This document shows positions 24,984 through 34,337 of a stretch of 64,000 nt of DNA, piece by piece. A program made the translations under genes and the position numbers. The DNA lies in the NCBI GenBank assembly GCA_944326305.1, contig CALVDL010000001.1, positions 186,001-250,000 on the forward strand, written 5' to 3'. The notes under the pieces are model-generated. The model saw only the letters and a program-made list of their open reading frames with translations, did not search any database and had not been told where the DNA came from. Numbering within the stretch: the stretch's first letter is position 1; every line of letters begins with the position of its first letter. Origin of the DNA: an uncultured Bacteroidales bacterium. GTDB lineage: Bacteria; Bacteroidota; Bacteroidia; Bacteroidales; UBA932.

Positions 24984-25229
24984 ATGAAAAAAGGAATTCA
25001 TCCCGAAAACTACCGTCTTGTAGCTTTCAAGGATATGTCGAATGACCAGGTATTCATTACCCGCTCCTGCGCATCCACCAAGGAGACCATCGAAGTTGAT
25101 GGCGTTGAGTATCCTGTGGTGAAAGTCGAGATCTCCAACACATCCCACCCGTTCTATACAGGAAAGATGAAGCTCGTAGACACAGCAGGACGTGTCGACA
25201 AATTCTACCAGAGATACAAGAAGAAATAG
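24984..25229 (+). CDS. rpmE: 50S ribosomal protein L31 type B
   Basis: 81 residues. [29 protein letters not shown] and [11 protein letters not shown] are diagnostic for L31 type B. It lacks the CxxC zinc site of type A; the only Cys is in RSCAS. It sits on the large subunit near the inter-subunit bridges. It is monocistronic, with a complete promoter and a long-stem terminator. Confidence 0.97.
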   Translation: MKKGIHPENYRLVAFKDMSNDQVFITRSCASTKETIEVDGVEYPVVKVEISNTSHPFYTGKMKLVDTAGRVDKFYQRYKKK

Positions 25230-25250
25230 TCAGGAGACTGTTTCATACGG

Positions 25251-25290
25251 GAAAAAAGAAAGAGGCTGCACCACCGGTGCAGCCTCTTTC
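25251..25290. terminator. bidirectional terminator between rpmE and the M16 gene
   Basis: A 15-bp perfect stem, GAAAGAGGCTGCACC (25258-25272) with GGTGCAGCCTCTTTC (25276-25290) and a 3-base loop. A T run follows on each strand (weaker on plus, strong on minus). Confidence 0.92.
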
Positions 25291-25304
25291 TGTATTGTCA
25301 AGAA

Positions 25305-28205
25305 TCAGTATCCGAAGATTTCCTCGAGTGTCACTGTCTTTACCGGGCCGAGTGTCTTCAGGTATCCTGTATCCAGGTCCTTGATGTCCCCGAGGATGCC
25401 GTAGGTATATTTGCGGTCCTTTACCCATTTCTGCTGGACAGCCTTGACATCTTCGAGCGTCATGCCCTGCACGGCCTCGAAAATCTGTCTGTCGAGGGAT
25501 TCCTCCAGTCCGAGGTCCCTGTCGCTCAAATAGTTCCAGAGAACCTGGTCGCGGACTACACGTTTGGTGCGCATCCTGGTGAGCAGGGCTTCTTTCGCTA
25601 TGTCGAACGCCGCCTGGGATTCCGGCATGCCGTTTATGATCTCGTCGAACGCCTCTATTGCCTGCCGCATCTTGTCGTTCTGGGTGGCGATGAATGCCAG
25701 GTAATAGTAGTCGCCGTCGAGGAAGTACGGTGAAGCGAGGAAAGCCTGTGCGGTATATGCAAGCCCCCTGGCCTCTCTCATTTCCTGGAACACTATCGTG
25801 TTCATCCCTCCCCCGAAATATTCGTTGTAGAGAGTTATGCCTGGCTCGTCCGCCGGGGCGAATTTTTCTCCGCGGTCAGAATACTGCAGGAAGTAGAGCT
25901 GTTTGGCATCGTACTGGGCAAGTACTACATTGTTGTCTTTGACCTGCTGGCTCCTGATGAATTTCTTCTCGAGAGGCTGGAGTTCAGGTGCGGTCTTGTG
26001 GTGTGCCTCGAGAGAAGACAGGAGCTCCTTGTCTGTCTTCGGTCCGTAATAGAGCACTTCGTGCTCCTTGCCTGAGAGTTCGCGTATTTTCGCGAGGAGC
26101 TCGTCCGATGTAAGGGCGTCAAGTGCCTTGTCGCTCAATACAGTGCGGCTGATGAAGTCCGGGCCGTAGACCATGTATCTCTGCAGGGCGCCGAAGCAGC
26201 TTCCCTGGCTGAGCTTTGCGTTGGCACGGCTTCTCATCATGTCGGACTTGAGGTTGGCGAGTATGTCTTCATCCGGCTGAGCTCCGGATATGAGGCTTTC
26301 AACAATGTCCATCGCTTCTCCCATGTTCTCACTGAGCCCGGAAACCCGTACGGTCGTCTGGTTCGAGCCGGCGTAGATTCCGAACGAGCATGCCAGAGCG
26401 TACATCCTGGAGCCGATTTCCTCCGCACTCATACTGTCTGTGCCCAGATATGATACATAGTCGGCTGCGAGGTTAAGGGCCGGGTCATCCTCTACGCCGG
26501 TATTGAATACATATATCAGGGTGAACAGGTCGTTCATCTGGTTCTGCTTGTAAAGGACCTCCACTCCAGGACGCGCCTCGAACTTGGACATGTCTTTGCT
26601 GTAGTCCACGAATACCGGCTCTATCGGCTTTACAGGGGTCTCCTGTATCTCTGCGAGGAACTCGCTCTGCTTGTCGCGGTTGGTCACGATAGGGGTGATC
26701 TTCGGAGCTGCTATCTTCTGGACGGTCTTGTCCTCGCCCTGGAGCTTGTAGATTGCGGCGTAGCTCTCCGCTCCTAGATATTCATTGGCCCAGTCCACTA
26801 CGTCCTGCTTGGTGATGGCGGACATGCGCTCGAGCATCTGGACCTCGTCGGCCCAGTCGGACCCGTTGATGAAAGACATGACATAGAGCATGGCGCGGTT
26901 CTCGTTGTCCTCGTAGTTCTGCATCATGTACATCTTGTAGTTGTTCACGGTAGCTTCTATCAGCTTCTCGTCGAAGTCACCGGAACGGAGCTTGGCCACT
27001 TCCGCCAGGAGCAGGTCGCGCACCTGGTCGAGGGTCTGGCCTTCTTTCGGACGGGCGGACACCACGAAAGAGCCGTAGTCCGGCTGGCTGCTGTTGTAGG
27101 CGTAAGCGGACAGAACCTTCTGCTGCTGGATGAGGTCAAGGTCGATGAGGCCTGCCTGTCCGTTGTAGAGTATGGAGCTGACGATGTTAGCCACATCATT
27201 TGACTTGTCGGTGGCCTCCGGAAGTCTCCATCCGAGGGTGATGTTCTCGGCCTCGAGCCCGTATACCTTCTTTACCACAGGGGCCGTGATAGGCTTCTCC
27301 TTCTCGAACTGGAGCTGCGGAAGCTCAGGGTTAGGCTGCATGTCACCGAAGTATTTCTCTATGATTCCTACCATAGTGTCAGGGTCGAAGTCCCCTGAGA
27401 GGCAGATGGCCATGTTGTTAGGGACATAGTAGGTCTTGTGGTAGTTCTTCACGTTGGTGATGGAAGGGTTCTTCAGATGCTCCTGCGTACCGAGCACGGT
27501 CTGCGTCCCGTAAGGGTGATGCGGGAACAGGGCTGCGTCCAGTGCCTCGGACACCTTGCGGCTGTCGCTTGTCAGGGACATGTTCTTTTCCTCGTAGATG
27601 GTCTCGAGTTCGGTGTGGAACCCTCTGATTACAGGGTTCTTGAAGCGGTCGGCCTCGATCCTTGCCCAGTTTTCCACCTCGTTTGACGGGATGTCCTCGA
27701 CATAGACTGTCATGTCCTGGGAGGTGAATGCATTGGTCCCCTGTGCCCCGATGACGGACATGAGCTTGTCGTATTCGTTAGGTATGGCTATTTTGGATGC
27801 CTCATAGCTTATCGAGTCTATCCTGTGGTAGATTTCAGCCCTTTCACCCTCGTCAGAGGTCTGCCTGTAAACTTCGAACAGCTGTTCGATCTCATCGAGC
27901 ATTGGCTTCTCTGCAGTATAGTCCGATGTGCCGTAATTCGGGGTTCCTTTGAACATCAGGTGCTCGAAGTAGTGTGCCAGGCCTGTCGTCTCCGACGGGT
28001 CGTTCTTTCCTCCGACCTTCACTGCGATGTAGGTCTGGATACGCGGTGTCTCCTTGTTGACGCTCATGTACACTTTCAGGCCGTTGTCCAGGGTGTACAT
28101 TTTCGTTCCAAGGGGATCTCCTTTCACAGTCTCGTACCTGTACTGTGAACATGATGTGGCGGCAATCACTGTGAGGGCAGCCACAAAAAACAGAATCCGT
28201 TTCAT
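25305..28205 (-). CDS. M16 family zinc metallopeptidase lipoprotein (double domain)
   Basis: 966 residues. A lipoprotein signal with lipid Cys 19 precedes two M16 repeats. The first repeat has the inverted zinc motif HYFEH at residues 78-82 (FEHLMFKGT) and a distal ENxxxxxE helix region; the second carries the substrate-groove R/Y region (FQEMREARGLAYT), as in PqqL/YhjJ-type long proteins. It is an envelope protease that degrades peptides in its chamber. It has its own -7 box and shares the bidirectional terminator with rpmE. Confidence 0.93.
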   Translation of the reverse strand: MKRILFFVAALTVIAATSCSQYRYETVKGDPLGTKMYTLDNGLKVYMSVNKETPRIQTYIAVKVGGKNDPSETTGLAHYFEHLMFKGTPNYGTSDYTAEKPMLDEIEQLFEVYRQTSDEGERAEIYHRIDSISYEASKIAIPNEYDKLMSVIGAQGTNAFTSQDMTVYVEDIPSNEVENWARIEADRFKNPVIRGFHTELETIYEEKNMSLTSDSRKVSEALDAALFPHHPYGTQTVLGTQEHLKNPSITNVKNYHKTYYVPNNMAICLSGDFDPDTMVGIIEKYFGDMQPNPELPQLQFEKEKPITAPVVKKVYGLEAENITLGWRLPEATDKSNDVANIVSSILYNGQAGLIDLDLIQQQKVLSAYAYNSSQPDYGSFVVSARPKEGQTLDQVRDLLLAEVAKLRSGDFDEKLIEATVNNYKMYMMQNYEDNENRAMLYVMSFINGSDWADEVQMLERMSAITKQDVVDWANEYLGAESYAAIYKLQGEDKTVQKIAAPKITPIVTNRDKQSEFLAEIQETPVKPIEPVFVDYSKDMSKFEARPGVEVLYKQNQMNDLFTLIYVFNTGVEDDPALNLAADYVSYLGTDSMSAEEIGSRMYALACSFGIYAGSNQTTVRVSGLSENMGEAMDIVESLISGAQPDEDILANLKSDMMRSRANAKLSQGSCFGALQRYMVYGPDFISRTVLSDKALDALTSDELLAKIRELSGKEHEVLYYGPKTDKELLSSLEAHHKTAPELQPLEKKFIRSQQVKDNNVVLAQYDAKQLYFLQYSDRGEKFAPADEPGITLYNEYFGGGMNTIVFQEMREARGLAYTAQAFLASPYFLDGDYYYLAFIATQNDKMRQAIEAFDEIINGMPESQAAFDIAKEALLTRMRTKRVVRDQVLWNYLSDRDLGLEESLDRQIFEAVQGMTLEDVKAVQQKWVKDRKYTYGILGDIKDLDTGYLKTLGPVKTVTLEEIFGY

Positions 28206-28255
28206 ATATTATTTGGAAATAAGTAAGGTCAAGTCCCCCTATGTCAATGTTTTCA

Positions 28256-28263
28256 CAAATATA
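28256..28263 (-). promoter_or_regulatory. -7 box of the M16 peptidase gene
   Basis: The minus strand reads TATATTTG (perfect TAnnTTTG), 50 bp before the ATG at 28205. Confidence 0.5.
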
Positions 28264-28277
28264 GTCTTTTTTTCCGG

Positions 28278-29174
28278 TTATTCACTGTATTCCAAGCCAG
28301 AGACCGACATACCTATGTTCAGCCCGCAACGGGATATGCTGCCCAATGCCCTGTCCCTGGTGTAGCTGGACTTGAAATACAGGGGGAACAACAGTTCGTT
28401 GCGTATTATCGCCTCCATGTATTTTTTCCCGGTCCATGTACTCTGCTCCACCCATTCATTCCAGCTCTTTTCAGAGCACCCGATAAAGGCGAGGCTCACG
28501 AAATATTCCCCGGGCTCCAGCATCAGTGTTTCTTCAGGGGCGATTTCATACGTCTCCATATCCTGACATTCGGCGATGTCGATATATATCGGCCTGTGAA
28601 GTATGTTCCGGAAAGAGCCGTCCGTTATCCTGTAAACATTAAGGCTGACTTTAGTCCCCTCGATGGTACATCTTGCCACCTTGAAGGAGAATTTCCTGAT
28701 TATGAACGGTTTCTTCACTTTGACATTCGAACCTACCTCTGTACCTCTGCTGTCCGGACTGAAAGATCCGTATGCCATTGGGAAGCGTGCCCCTTTGGAG
28801 ACGAGTGTCTTTTCCTTGAAGCTGGCCGGATATACTATTGCCGTCTCTATCTCGTTTCCTGTCAGAGTGACACACATGGTGTCCGTATGCATATATTCCG
28901 ATGCCGGTATGCGTCCTGTCAGGTATGATACATGCTGGAACTCAAGTGAATCTGTCTCTCCCTCAGGGATTTCCAGTTCGAATATCCCGTCTGCGGACGA
29001 TATTGTACCTATACCTTTCCCAGGGATTCCTACGGCTACATATTCTATAGGAACTCCGTCCTGGTTTATTATCCTGCCTTTCAGGAGATGCCCGTCCTCT
29101 TTCCCTTCGGTATTCCAGGGAAACGCGGAAACGGCCAGGACTGTTGCTGTAGCGATGATGATATCCGGTCTCAT
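28278..29174 (-). CDS. carboxypeptidase-regulatory-like domain protein, secreted
   Basis: 298 residues. A probable signal peptide (MRPDIIIATATVLAVSAFPWNTEG) precedes a CarboxypepD_reg-like beta-sandwich (LKGRIINQDGVPIEYVAVGIPGKGIGTISSADGIFEL, about 30-100), the domain also found at the N-terminus of SusC-like TonB transporters. The C-terminal about 180 residues look like a second beta-rich domain with YFVSLAFIGCS and YRITDGSF, a pattern seen in uncharacterised Bacteroidota proteins. No TonB barrel follows, so this is a stand-alone protein. It has a complete promoter. Function unknown. Confidence 0.75.
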   Translation of the reverse strand: MRPDIIIATATVLAVSAFPWNTEGKEDGHLLKGRIINQDGVPIEYVAVGIPGKGIGTISSADGIFELEIPEGETDSLEFQHVSYLTGRIPASEYMHTDTMCVTLTGNEIETAIVYPASFKEKTLVSKGARFPMAYGSFSPDSRGTEVGSNVKVKKPFIIRKFSFKVARCTIEGTKVSLNVYRITDGSFRNILHRPIYIDIAECQDMETYEIAPEETLMLEPGEYFVSLAFIGCSEKSWNEWVEQSTWTGKKYMEAIIRNELLFPLYFKSSYTRDRALGSISRCGLNIGMSVSGLEYSE

Positions 29175-29205
29175 TGTTTGTGTGTATTAGTTTAATAATG
29201 CACTG

Positions 29206-29237
29206 CAAATATATTCAGCCTGAATGAAAGATGCAAA
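29206..29237 (-). promoter_or_regulatory. complete promoter of the carboxypeptidase-regulatory-like gene
   Basis: On the minus strand TTTG (29237-29234), 20 bp spacer, TATATTTG (29213-29206), 31 bp before the ATG at 29174. Confidence 0.7.
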
Positions 29238-29270
29238 TTTTTCTGCGGTGGTATATTCCTGGCCGGAAAT

Positions 29271-29308
29271 GAAATAAAAAAAACAGGTCCCGGAAAATCC
29301 GGAACCTG
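29271..29308 (-). terminator. terminator of pckA
   Basis: An 11-bp stem with one mismatch (29284-29294 with 29298-29308, loop AAA) followed on the minus strand by TTTTTTTTATTTC. Confidence 0.85.
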
Positions 29309-29336
29309 CGTTAATGCAATTAGAGTCAGTCTGAGA

Positions 29337-30944
29337 CTAGAGCTTAGGACCTGCTGCTACGAGAGACTTGCCGAGTTCGTTTCCTGTGAACTTGTCGAAG
29401 TTCTTGATGAAACGTCCTGCGAGGTCTTTTGCCTTTGCATCCCACTCTGCTGCGTCAGCGTAAGTGTCGCGAGGGTCAAGGATTGCAGGATCTACGCCCG
29501 GAAGCTCTGTAGGAACTTCGAAGTCGAAGTAAGGGATCTTCTTTGTAGGGGCCTTCTCGATAGAACCGTCGAGGATTGCGTCGATGATTCCGCGGGTGTC
29601 ACGGATGGAGATACGTTTTCCTGTTCCGTTCCAGCCGGTGTTTACGAGATATGCCTTTGCACCTACTGCGTTCATCCTCTTTACGAGCTCCTCGCCGTAT
29701 TTTGTTGGGTGGAGTGAAAGGAATGCTGCACCGAAGCATGCAGAGAAAGTAGGGGTAGGCTCAGTGATTCCGCGCTCTGTTCCTGCGAGCTTTGCAGTAA
29801 ATCCTGAAAGGAAGTAGTACTGTGTCTGCTCAGGAGTGAGGATTGATACCGGAGGAAGAACTCCGAATGCATCTGCTGACAGGAAGATAACCTGTTTTGC
29901 GTGAGGACCCTTTGAAACCGGTTTAACGATGTTCTTGATGTGGTCGATAGGGTATGATACACGGGTGTTCTCTGTCACGCTCTTGTCAGCGAAGTCGATC
30001 TTGCCGTTGGCGTCCACTGTAACGTTCTCCAGGAGGGCATCCCTTCTGATGGCGTTGTAGATATCCGGCTCGCTCTCCTTGTCGAGGTTGATCACCTTTG
30101 CGTAGCATCCGCCTTCGTAGTTGAATACGCCCTCGTCGTCCCAGCCGTGCTCGTCATCACCGATGAGGAGTCTCTTAGGGTCTGTAGAAAGGGTGGTCTT
30201 TCCTGTTCCGGAAAGTCCGAAGAAGATGGCTGTGCTCTTGCCTTCCTTGTCAGTGTTTGCAGAGCAGTGCATTGAGGCGATTCCGCGGAGCGGGTTGAGG
30301 TAGTTCATGATGGAGAAGATACCTTTCTTCATCTCACCGCCGTACCATGTGTTGAGGATCACCTGCTCGTTGGTCTTGAGGTTGAACACAGTGGCAGTCT
30401 CGGAGTTGAGCCCGAGCTCCTTGTAGTTCTCAACCTTTGCCTTTGCAGCGTTGAAAGAAACGAAATCAGGCTCGCCGTAATTTGCAAGTTCTTCCTCTGT
30501 AGGGCGGATGAACATGTTCTTTACGAAGTGAGCCTGCCATGCGACTTCCATGATGAAACGTACTTTAAGACGGGTTGCAGGGTTTGCACCGCAGAAAGTA
30601 TCCATTACGAAGAGCCTCTTGCCTGAGAGCTGCTTTACAGCCTTTGCCTTGAGGTCTGCCCAAGCCTCTTCAGAGCATGGTTTGTTGTCGTTTTTGTATG
30701 CGTCAGAAGTCCACCATACAGTGTCCTTGCTGGCCTCGTTGTAAACAAAGAATTTGTCTTTAGGAGAACGTCCGGTGTAGATACCTGTCATTACATTGAC
30801 AGCACCGAGCTCTGTAACCTGGCCTTTCTCATAGCCTTCGAGTGAATCCTTAGTTTCTTCAGCGAAAAGAACCTCGTAAGACGGGTTGTGAAGAATCTCT
30901 TTCACATCTGTGATGCCGTACTTGGTCAAATCAATTTTACTCAT
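29337..30944 (-). CDS. pckA: phosphoenolpyruvate carboxykinase (ATP)
   Basis: 535 residues. Interconverts oxaloacetate plus ATP with PEP, CO2 and ADP; in gut Bacteroidales it also fixes CO2 on the way to succinate. The kinase P-loop [11 protein letters not shown] is at about 242-252, TGRSPKDKF (substrate) is near the N-terminus, and [22 protein letters not shown] follows the P-loop. Strong codon bias matches high expression. Complete promoter and terminator; monocistronic. Confidence 0.96.
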   Translation of the reverse strand: MSKIDLTKYGITDVKEILHNPSYEVLFAEETKDSLEGYEKGQVTELGAVNVMTGIYTGRSPKDKFFVYNEASKDTVWWTSDAYKNDNKPCSEEAWADLKAKAVKQLSGKRLFVMDTFCGANPATRLKVRFIMEVAWQAHFVKNMFIRPTEEELANYGEPDFVSFNAAKAKVENYKELGLNSETATVFNLKTNEQVILNTWYGGEMKKGIFSIMNYLNPLRGIASMHCSANTDKEGKSTAIFFGLSGTGKTTLSTDPKRLLIGDDEHGWDDEGVFNYEGGCYAKVINLDKESEPDIYNAIRRDALLENVTVDANGKIDFADKSVTENTRVSYPIDHIKNIVKPVSKGPHAKQVIFLSADAFGVLPPVSILTPEQTQYYFLSGFTAKLAGTERGITEPTPTFSACFGAAFLSLHPTKYGEELVKRMNAVGAKAYLVNTGWNGTGKRISIRDTRGIIDAILDGSIEKAPTKKIPYFDFEVPTELPGVDPAILDPRDTYADAAEWDAKAKDLAGRFIKNFDKFTGNELGKSLVAAGPKL

Positions 30945-30998
30945 GATACAAACTTATATTAAAAGGTTTATAACTTTATGAATCTCAATTTGTGCGCT

Positions 30999-31030
30999 GC
31001 AAAAATATAATAATTTTGCGACAGGACAAA
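30999..31030 (-). promoter_or_regulatory. complete promoter of pckA
   Basis: On the minus strand TTTG (31030-31027), 20 bp spacer, TATTTTTG (31006-30999), 54 bp before the ATG. Confidence 0.75.
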
Positions 31031-31060
31031 TTTTTGGCATGAATATTTTATTACTTTTGC

Positions 31061-31397
31061 CACGTCAAAACCCACGTTTATCTGCACAAAATGTGCCAAT
31101 GTGCGTGTTTTGAACCGAAAGGTTGTGCTTTTGAAGCGAAATTATATTTGTTCGGTTCGAAACTGAAAATGCTTGAATTGTCATTCCGGCTGACGGGAGG
31201 GGAAAGGAGAATTATGGAGAAGGAATAAAACAGATCCCTCGACTTCGCTCGGGATGACAAAAAAGACGCTCGGGATGACAAAAGGGTGTCCGGGATGACA
31301 GAGGGTATTGGTCATTAGGTATAATGTTGATTTGTGATAATAATATAATGTGAATTGAATTGTCATAAGATTTAATCACATTTAATTTAATATAATA
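31061..31397. other. intergenic region upstream of recQ
   Basis: Holds the REP-like cluster at 31231-31300 and an AT-rich 100 bp immediately before recQ. A perfect TAnnTTTG (31052-31059) lies over 330 bp upstream of recQ. A closer near-match, TTGATTTG (around 31330), has one mismatch. No open frame or RNA is recognisable. Confidence 0.4.
31231..31300 (-). repeat. REP-like GTCATCCCGAGC repeats, cluster 1
   Basis: On the minus strand this reads as three spaced units (GTCATCCCGGACA, GTCATCCCGAGCG, GTCATCCCGAGCGAAG...GAGGGATCTG). Related clusters are at 35696-35791, 50709-50792 and 52104-52179. Confidence 0.75.
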
Positions 31398-33311
31398 ATG
31401 GAGAGTCCGGATAATCCCGGCGGAGGAGGGAGGTTCCCGCTGGAGGTGCTGAAAGAATATTGGGGGTACGGCTCGTTCCGTCCCATGCAGAGGGAGATTG
31501 TCGAAGCTGCGGCAGGCGGCCGAGACGTACTGGCAATCCTCCCCACGGGAGGGGGCAAGTCGGTATGCTTCCAGGTCCCGGCTCTGATGAAGGAAGGTGT
31601 GGCGCTGGTCGTCACCCCGCTCATCGCCCTGATGAAGGACCAGGTGCAGAACCTGGCGGACAGGGGCATCAAGGCGCTGGCAGTCTATACCGGAATGACC
31701 CGCAGGGAGGTGGAGCTCAACCTCAACAATGCCGCCTACGGTGACTTCAAGTTCCTTTATCTTTCCCCGGAGCGTCTCTCCACCGAGCTTTTCAGGCGGT
31801 ATGTCACGGAAATGAATGTCAGCTATATCGTGGTGGACGAGGCGCACTGCATATCCCAGTGGGGGTATGACTTCCGTCCGGACTATCTTGACATAGGAAA
31901 GCTGCGCGAGATAGTGGACGCCCCTGTAATAGCCCTTACCGCCACTGCTACCCCGCAGGTGGCCGAAGATATAATGGAGAAGCTTCACTTCAGGGAGAAG
32001 CTTCTCCTGAAAAGCGGCTTCGAGCGGCCTAACCTTTCCTATATAGTGCGCCGCTGCGAGGACAAGATGGGCCAGCTGGCAGGAATCTGCCGCTCTGTCC
32101 CCGGGACCGGGATAGTGTATGTCAGGAGCCGCAACAGATGCGAGGAGCTGTCGGCCTTTCTCCGCTCCCAGGGCCTGTCGAGCTCGTTTTACCATGCGGG
32201 GCTGGGACCGGACCTGCGTTCTGCCAGGCAGGCTGACTGGAAGTCCGGCAAGACAGCTGTGATGGTGTGTACCAATGCTTTCGGTATGGGAATAGACAAG
32301 CCGGACGTGAGGTATGTGGTGCATTACGATGTCCCTGATTCTCCGGAGGCGTATTTCCAGGAGGCCGGAAGGGCGGGGAGGGACGGCAAGCGCTCCTATG
32401 CTGTCCTGCTGTGGAACGGAGGTGATGTCAGGAGGCTGCGCCAGATCGAGACACTGTCGTATCCTGCCATAGAATATATAGAGGATATCTACCACAAGGT
32501 CCATTCCTTTTACCGTATCCCGTATGAGGCCGGGATGGGGATGCAGCTGAAGTTCGACCTTGACGAGTTCTGCCGGCATTTCAGGCTGAACCGCTCCATG
32601 GTGTATTATGCCATTAAATATATAGAGAGGGAGGACCACTGGACGGTCCTCGAGGATACCGACATACCTACCAGGGTGCAGTTCATTGTGGAAAGGCAGT
32701 CGCTCTACGACATCGAGCTGCCGGAGCCTGCCATGGCCGCCGTGATAGAGATGCTCATGCGCAAGTATACAGGGGTGTTCTCGTATCCAGTCCCGGTCGA
32801 CGAGGACTATCTGGCATCGGTTTCAGGCGTGTCTGCCCCGCAGCTGCGCAGGCTGCTGTACCTGCTTTCTGTGGAGCATGTCATCAAATATATACCGGGC
32901 GACCATGCTACGGTCATATACCTGAGGGAGAACAGGCTGCATCCGAAGGATGTCAAGCTCAGCACCAGGAGGTACGAACAGCTGCGGGAGTCGTCCTGCG
33001 CGAGGACGGAGAAGATGATCTCATATATAAAGGAGGAAGATACCTGCCGCAGCCGCTTCCTGCTGGAGTATTTCGGACAGGAGGAGTCGCAGGACTGCGG
33101 GTGCTGCGACATATGCCGGAATGCATCGGCCAGGCCTTCCGGAACGAGGAAGGCCCTCCGCAGCTATATTCTCGAAGAAAAGGGAGGGGACTATACCCTC
33201 AATGACATTTCAGTTAAGTTCGGTTCGCCTGCTTCAGAGGAAGGCGGCGACTATATCGGGCAGCTCCGGGACATGATTGACAGGGGGGAAGTGCCTCCAT
33301 ACAAGATATAA
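31398..33311 (+). CDS. recQ: ATP-dependent DNA helicase RecQ
   Basis: 637 residues. A superfamily 2 helicase that unwinds DNA 3' to 5' in recombination and repair. Motifs: FRPMQREIV (motif 0), TGGGKS (Walker A, about 50-55), DEAHC (Walker B, about 146-150), TATATP, and QEAGRAGRDGK (motif VI). The RecQ-Ct zinc site is four cysteines: CRSRFLLEYFG then CGCCDIC. The winged-helix-like region follows but no clear HRDC domain is seen, making it like the shorter Bacteroidota RecQ proteins. It ends 86 bp from the convergent MBL gene, where a hairpin (33335-33361) lacks a T run. Confidence 0.94.
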   Translation: MESPDNPGGGGRFPLEVLKEYWGYGSFRPMQREIVEAAAGGRDVLAILPTGGGKSVCFQVPALMKEGVALVVTPLIALMKDQVQNLADRGIKALAVYTGMTRREVELNLNNAAYGDFKFLYLSPERLSTELFRRYVTEMNVSYIVVDEAHCISQWGYDFRPDYLDIGKLREIVDAPVIALTATATPQVAEDIMEKLHFREKLLLKSGFERPNLSYIVRRCEDKMGQLAGICRSVPGTGIVYVRSRNRCEELSAFLRSQGLSSSFYHAGLGPDLRSARQADWKSGKTAVMVCTNAFGMGIDKPDVRYVVHYDVPDSPEAYFQEAGRAGRDGKRSYAVLLWNGGDVRRLRQIETLSYPAIEYIEDIYHKVHSFYRIPYEAGMGMQLKFDLDEFCRHFRLNRSMVYYAIKYIEREDHWTVLEDTDIPTRVQFIVERQSLYDIELPEPAMAAVIEMLMRKYTGVFSYPVPVDEDYLASVSGVSAPQLRRLLYLLSVEHVIKYIPGDHATVIYLRENRLHPKDVKLSTRRYEQLRESSCARTEKMISYIKEEDTCRSRFLLEYFGQEESQDCGCCDICRNASARPSGTRKALRSYILEEKGGDYTLNDISVKFGSPASEEGGDYIGQLRDMIDRGEVPPYKI

Positions 33312-33396
33312 GGGATCAGCTCTTTCCGGAACATGCCCGGGCTATGTGACATGCCCCGGGCCGGGGCGGCATGCTGAATGGCGGAAGGCCCTGGTG

Positions 33397-34314
33397 TCAC
33401 TGCCGCCGGACGGATTCTATTGTCAGTCCGTCATAGGCTGGCCTGATATCCTCCGGAAGTTCCCTGCACAGGTCTTCGTACCGCGGCAGCTGGTGCGAAA
33501 GGTGGGTCAGCCAGGAGTGCCTGGCACCGACCTTCCGGGCTACGGCCACAGCCTCCTCCAGGGAGAAATGGGAGAGGTGCTTCCCCCGGCGCACACAGTT
33601 GATGATGAAGTGGTCGAGTCCCTCCAGCCTGGTGAATTCCGTCTCGGGTATATAGTTCATGTCCGTGAGGTAGGCTATGTTCCCGAACCTGTACCCGAGT
33701 ACCGGAAGCATGAAATGCCGGCCTCTTATCGGGATGACCTCCACTTGTTTGGGCCGGTAGGTCCCTTTCCCGGCCTCTTCGGGATGATGCTCCTTCGCCC
33801 ATTCTTCCGCCGACACTGGAATCTTGTCATAGCCTTTCCCGTCGACCCATACGAGCTTCTGTTCCGGAATGTTCTCGGATACGGTGAACGGGCGCTCGTC
33901 AATGTTGGTGATCTGCCATTCAGGCACCCCGGGATACCTGTGCTCCGCGAATGCGTAGGAGTATTCCTGCCGGAGCGAGTCCTCCACGTATTTTTCACAG
34001 TATATCCTGATAGGGGCCCTTTCGATATAGTTGAACGCCCTTACATCGTCGAGCCCTCCAGTGTGGTCCTTGTGGTTGTGGGTCAGGAGAATGGCGTCGA
34101 TGTGCCTTATCCCCGCCCGCAGCATCTGCGTCCTGAAGTCAGGCCCTGCGTCCACGAGTATCTTCAGCCCGCCGTATTCCACGAATGCAGAGGAGCGGAG
34201 CCTTTTGTCCCTCGGGTCATCTGACCTGCATACCCTGCAGTCGCATCCGATCATCGGGACCCCCTGGGAAGTTCCCGTTCCTAAAAATGTCAATCTGGTC
34301 ATATCCTCCGCCAT
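33397..34314 (-). CDS. MBL-fold metallohydrolase (PhnP-like group)
   Basis: 305 residues. The metallo-beta-lactamase motif THNHKDHTGG (HxHxDH) is at about 77-86, preceded by LGTGTSQGVPMIGCDCRVCRSDDPRD, whose cysteines suggest a structural zinc site seen in PhnP-type phosphodiesterases. Further metal ligands appear in ILVDAGPD and AYLTDMNY. Alternative ATG at 34302 (MTRLTFLGTGTS). It lies 24 bp after mtaB and is probably cotranscribed. The real substrate is unknown; PhnP itself hydrolyses a cyclic ribose phosphate. Confidence 0.88.
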   Translation of the reverse strand: MAEDMTRLTFLGTGTSQGVPMIGCDCRVCRSDDPRDKRLRSSAFVEYGGLKILVDAGPDFRTQMLRAGIRHIDAILLTHNHKDHTGGLDDVRAFNYIERAPIRIYCEKYVEDSLRQEYSYAFAEHRYPGVPEWQITNIDERPFTVSENIPEQKLVWVDGKGYDKIPVSAEEWAKEHHPEEAGKGTYRPKQVEVIPIRGRHFMLPVLGYRFGNIAYLTDMNYIPETEFTRLEGLDHFIINCVRRGKHLSHFSLEEAVAVARKVGARHSWLTHLSHQLPRYEDLCRELPEDIRPAYDGLTIESVRRQ

Positions 34315-34337
34315 AGATTGCGATTTGTTTTGTCAGA

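Noticed and set aside
31052-31059. Perfect TACTTTTG box as a recQ promoter
   Set aside because: It lies more than 330 bp upstream of recQ and a TTTG before it has a spacing of only 15 bp; probably chance in AT-rich DNA.
31231-31300. REP-like units as a CRISPR array
   Set aside because: Only three irregular units with unequal, very short gaps and no spacers of constant length; no cas genes in the window.
31212-32639. Minus-strand open frame of about 475 codons covering recQ and the repeat before it
   Set aside because: It lies opposite the helicase motifs of RecQ and runs into REP-like repeats; no coding signal.
33335-33361. Hairpin between recQ and the MBL gene as a terminator
   Set aside because: The 7-bp GC stem has no T run on either strand.
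33277-34224. Plus-strand open frame opposite the MBL-fold gene
   Set aside because: The metallo-beta-lactamase motif is on the minus strand and this frame has no family features.
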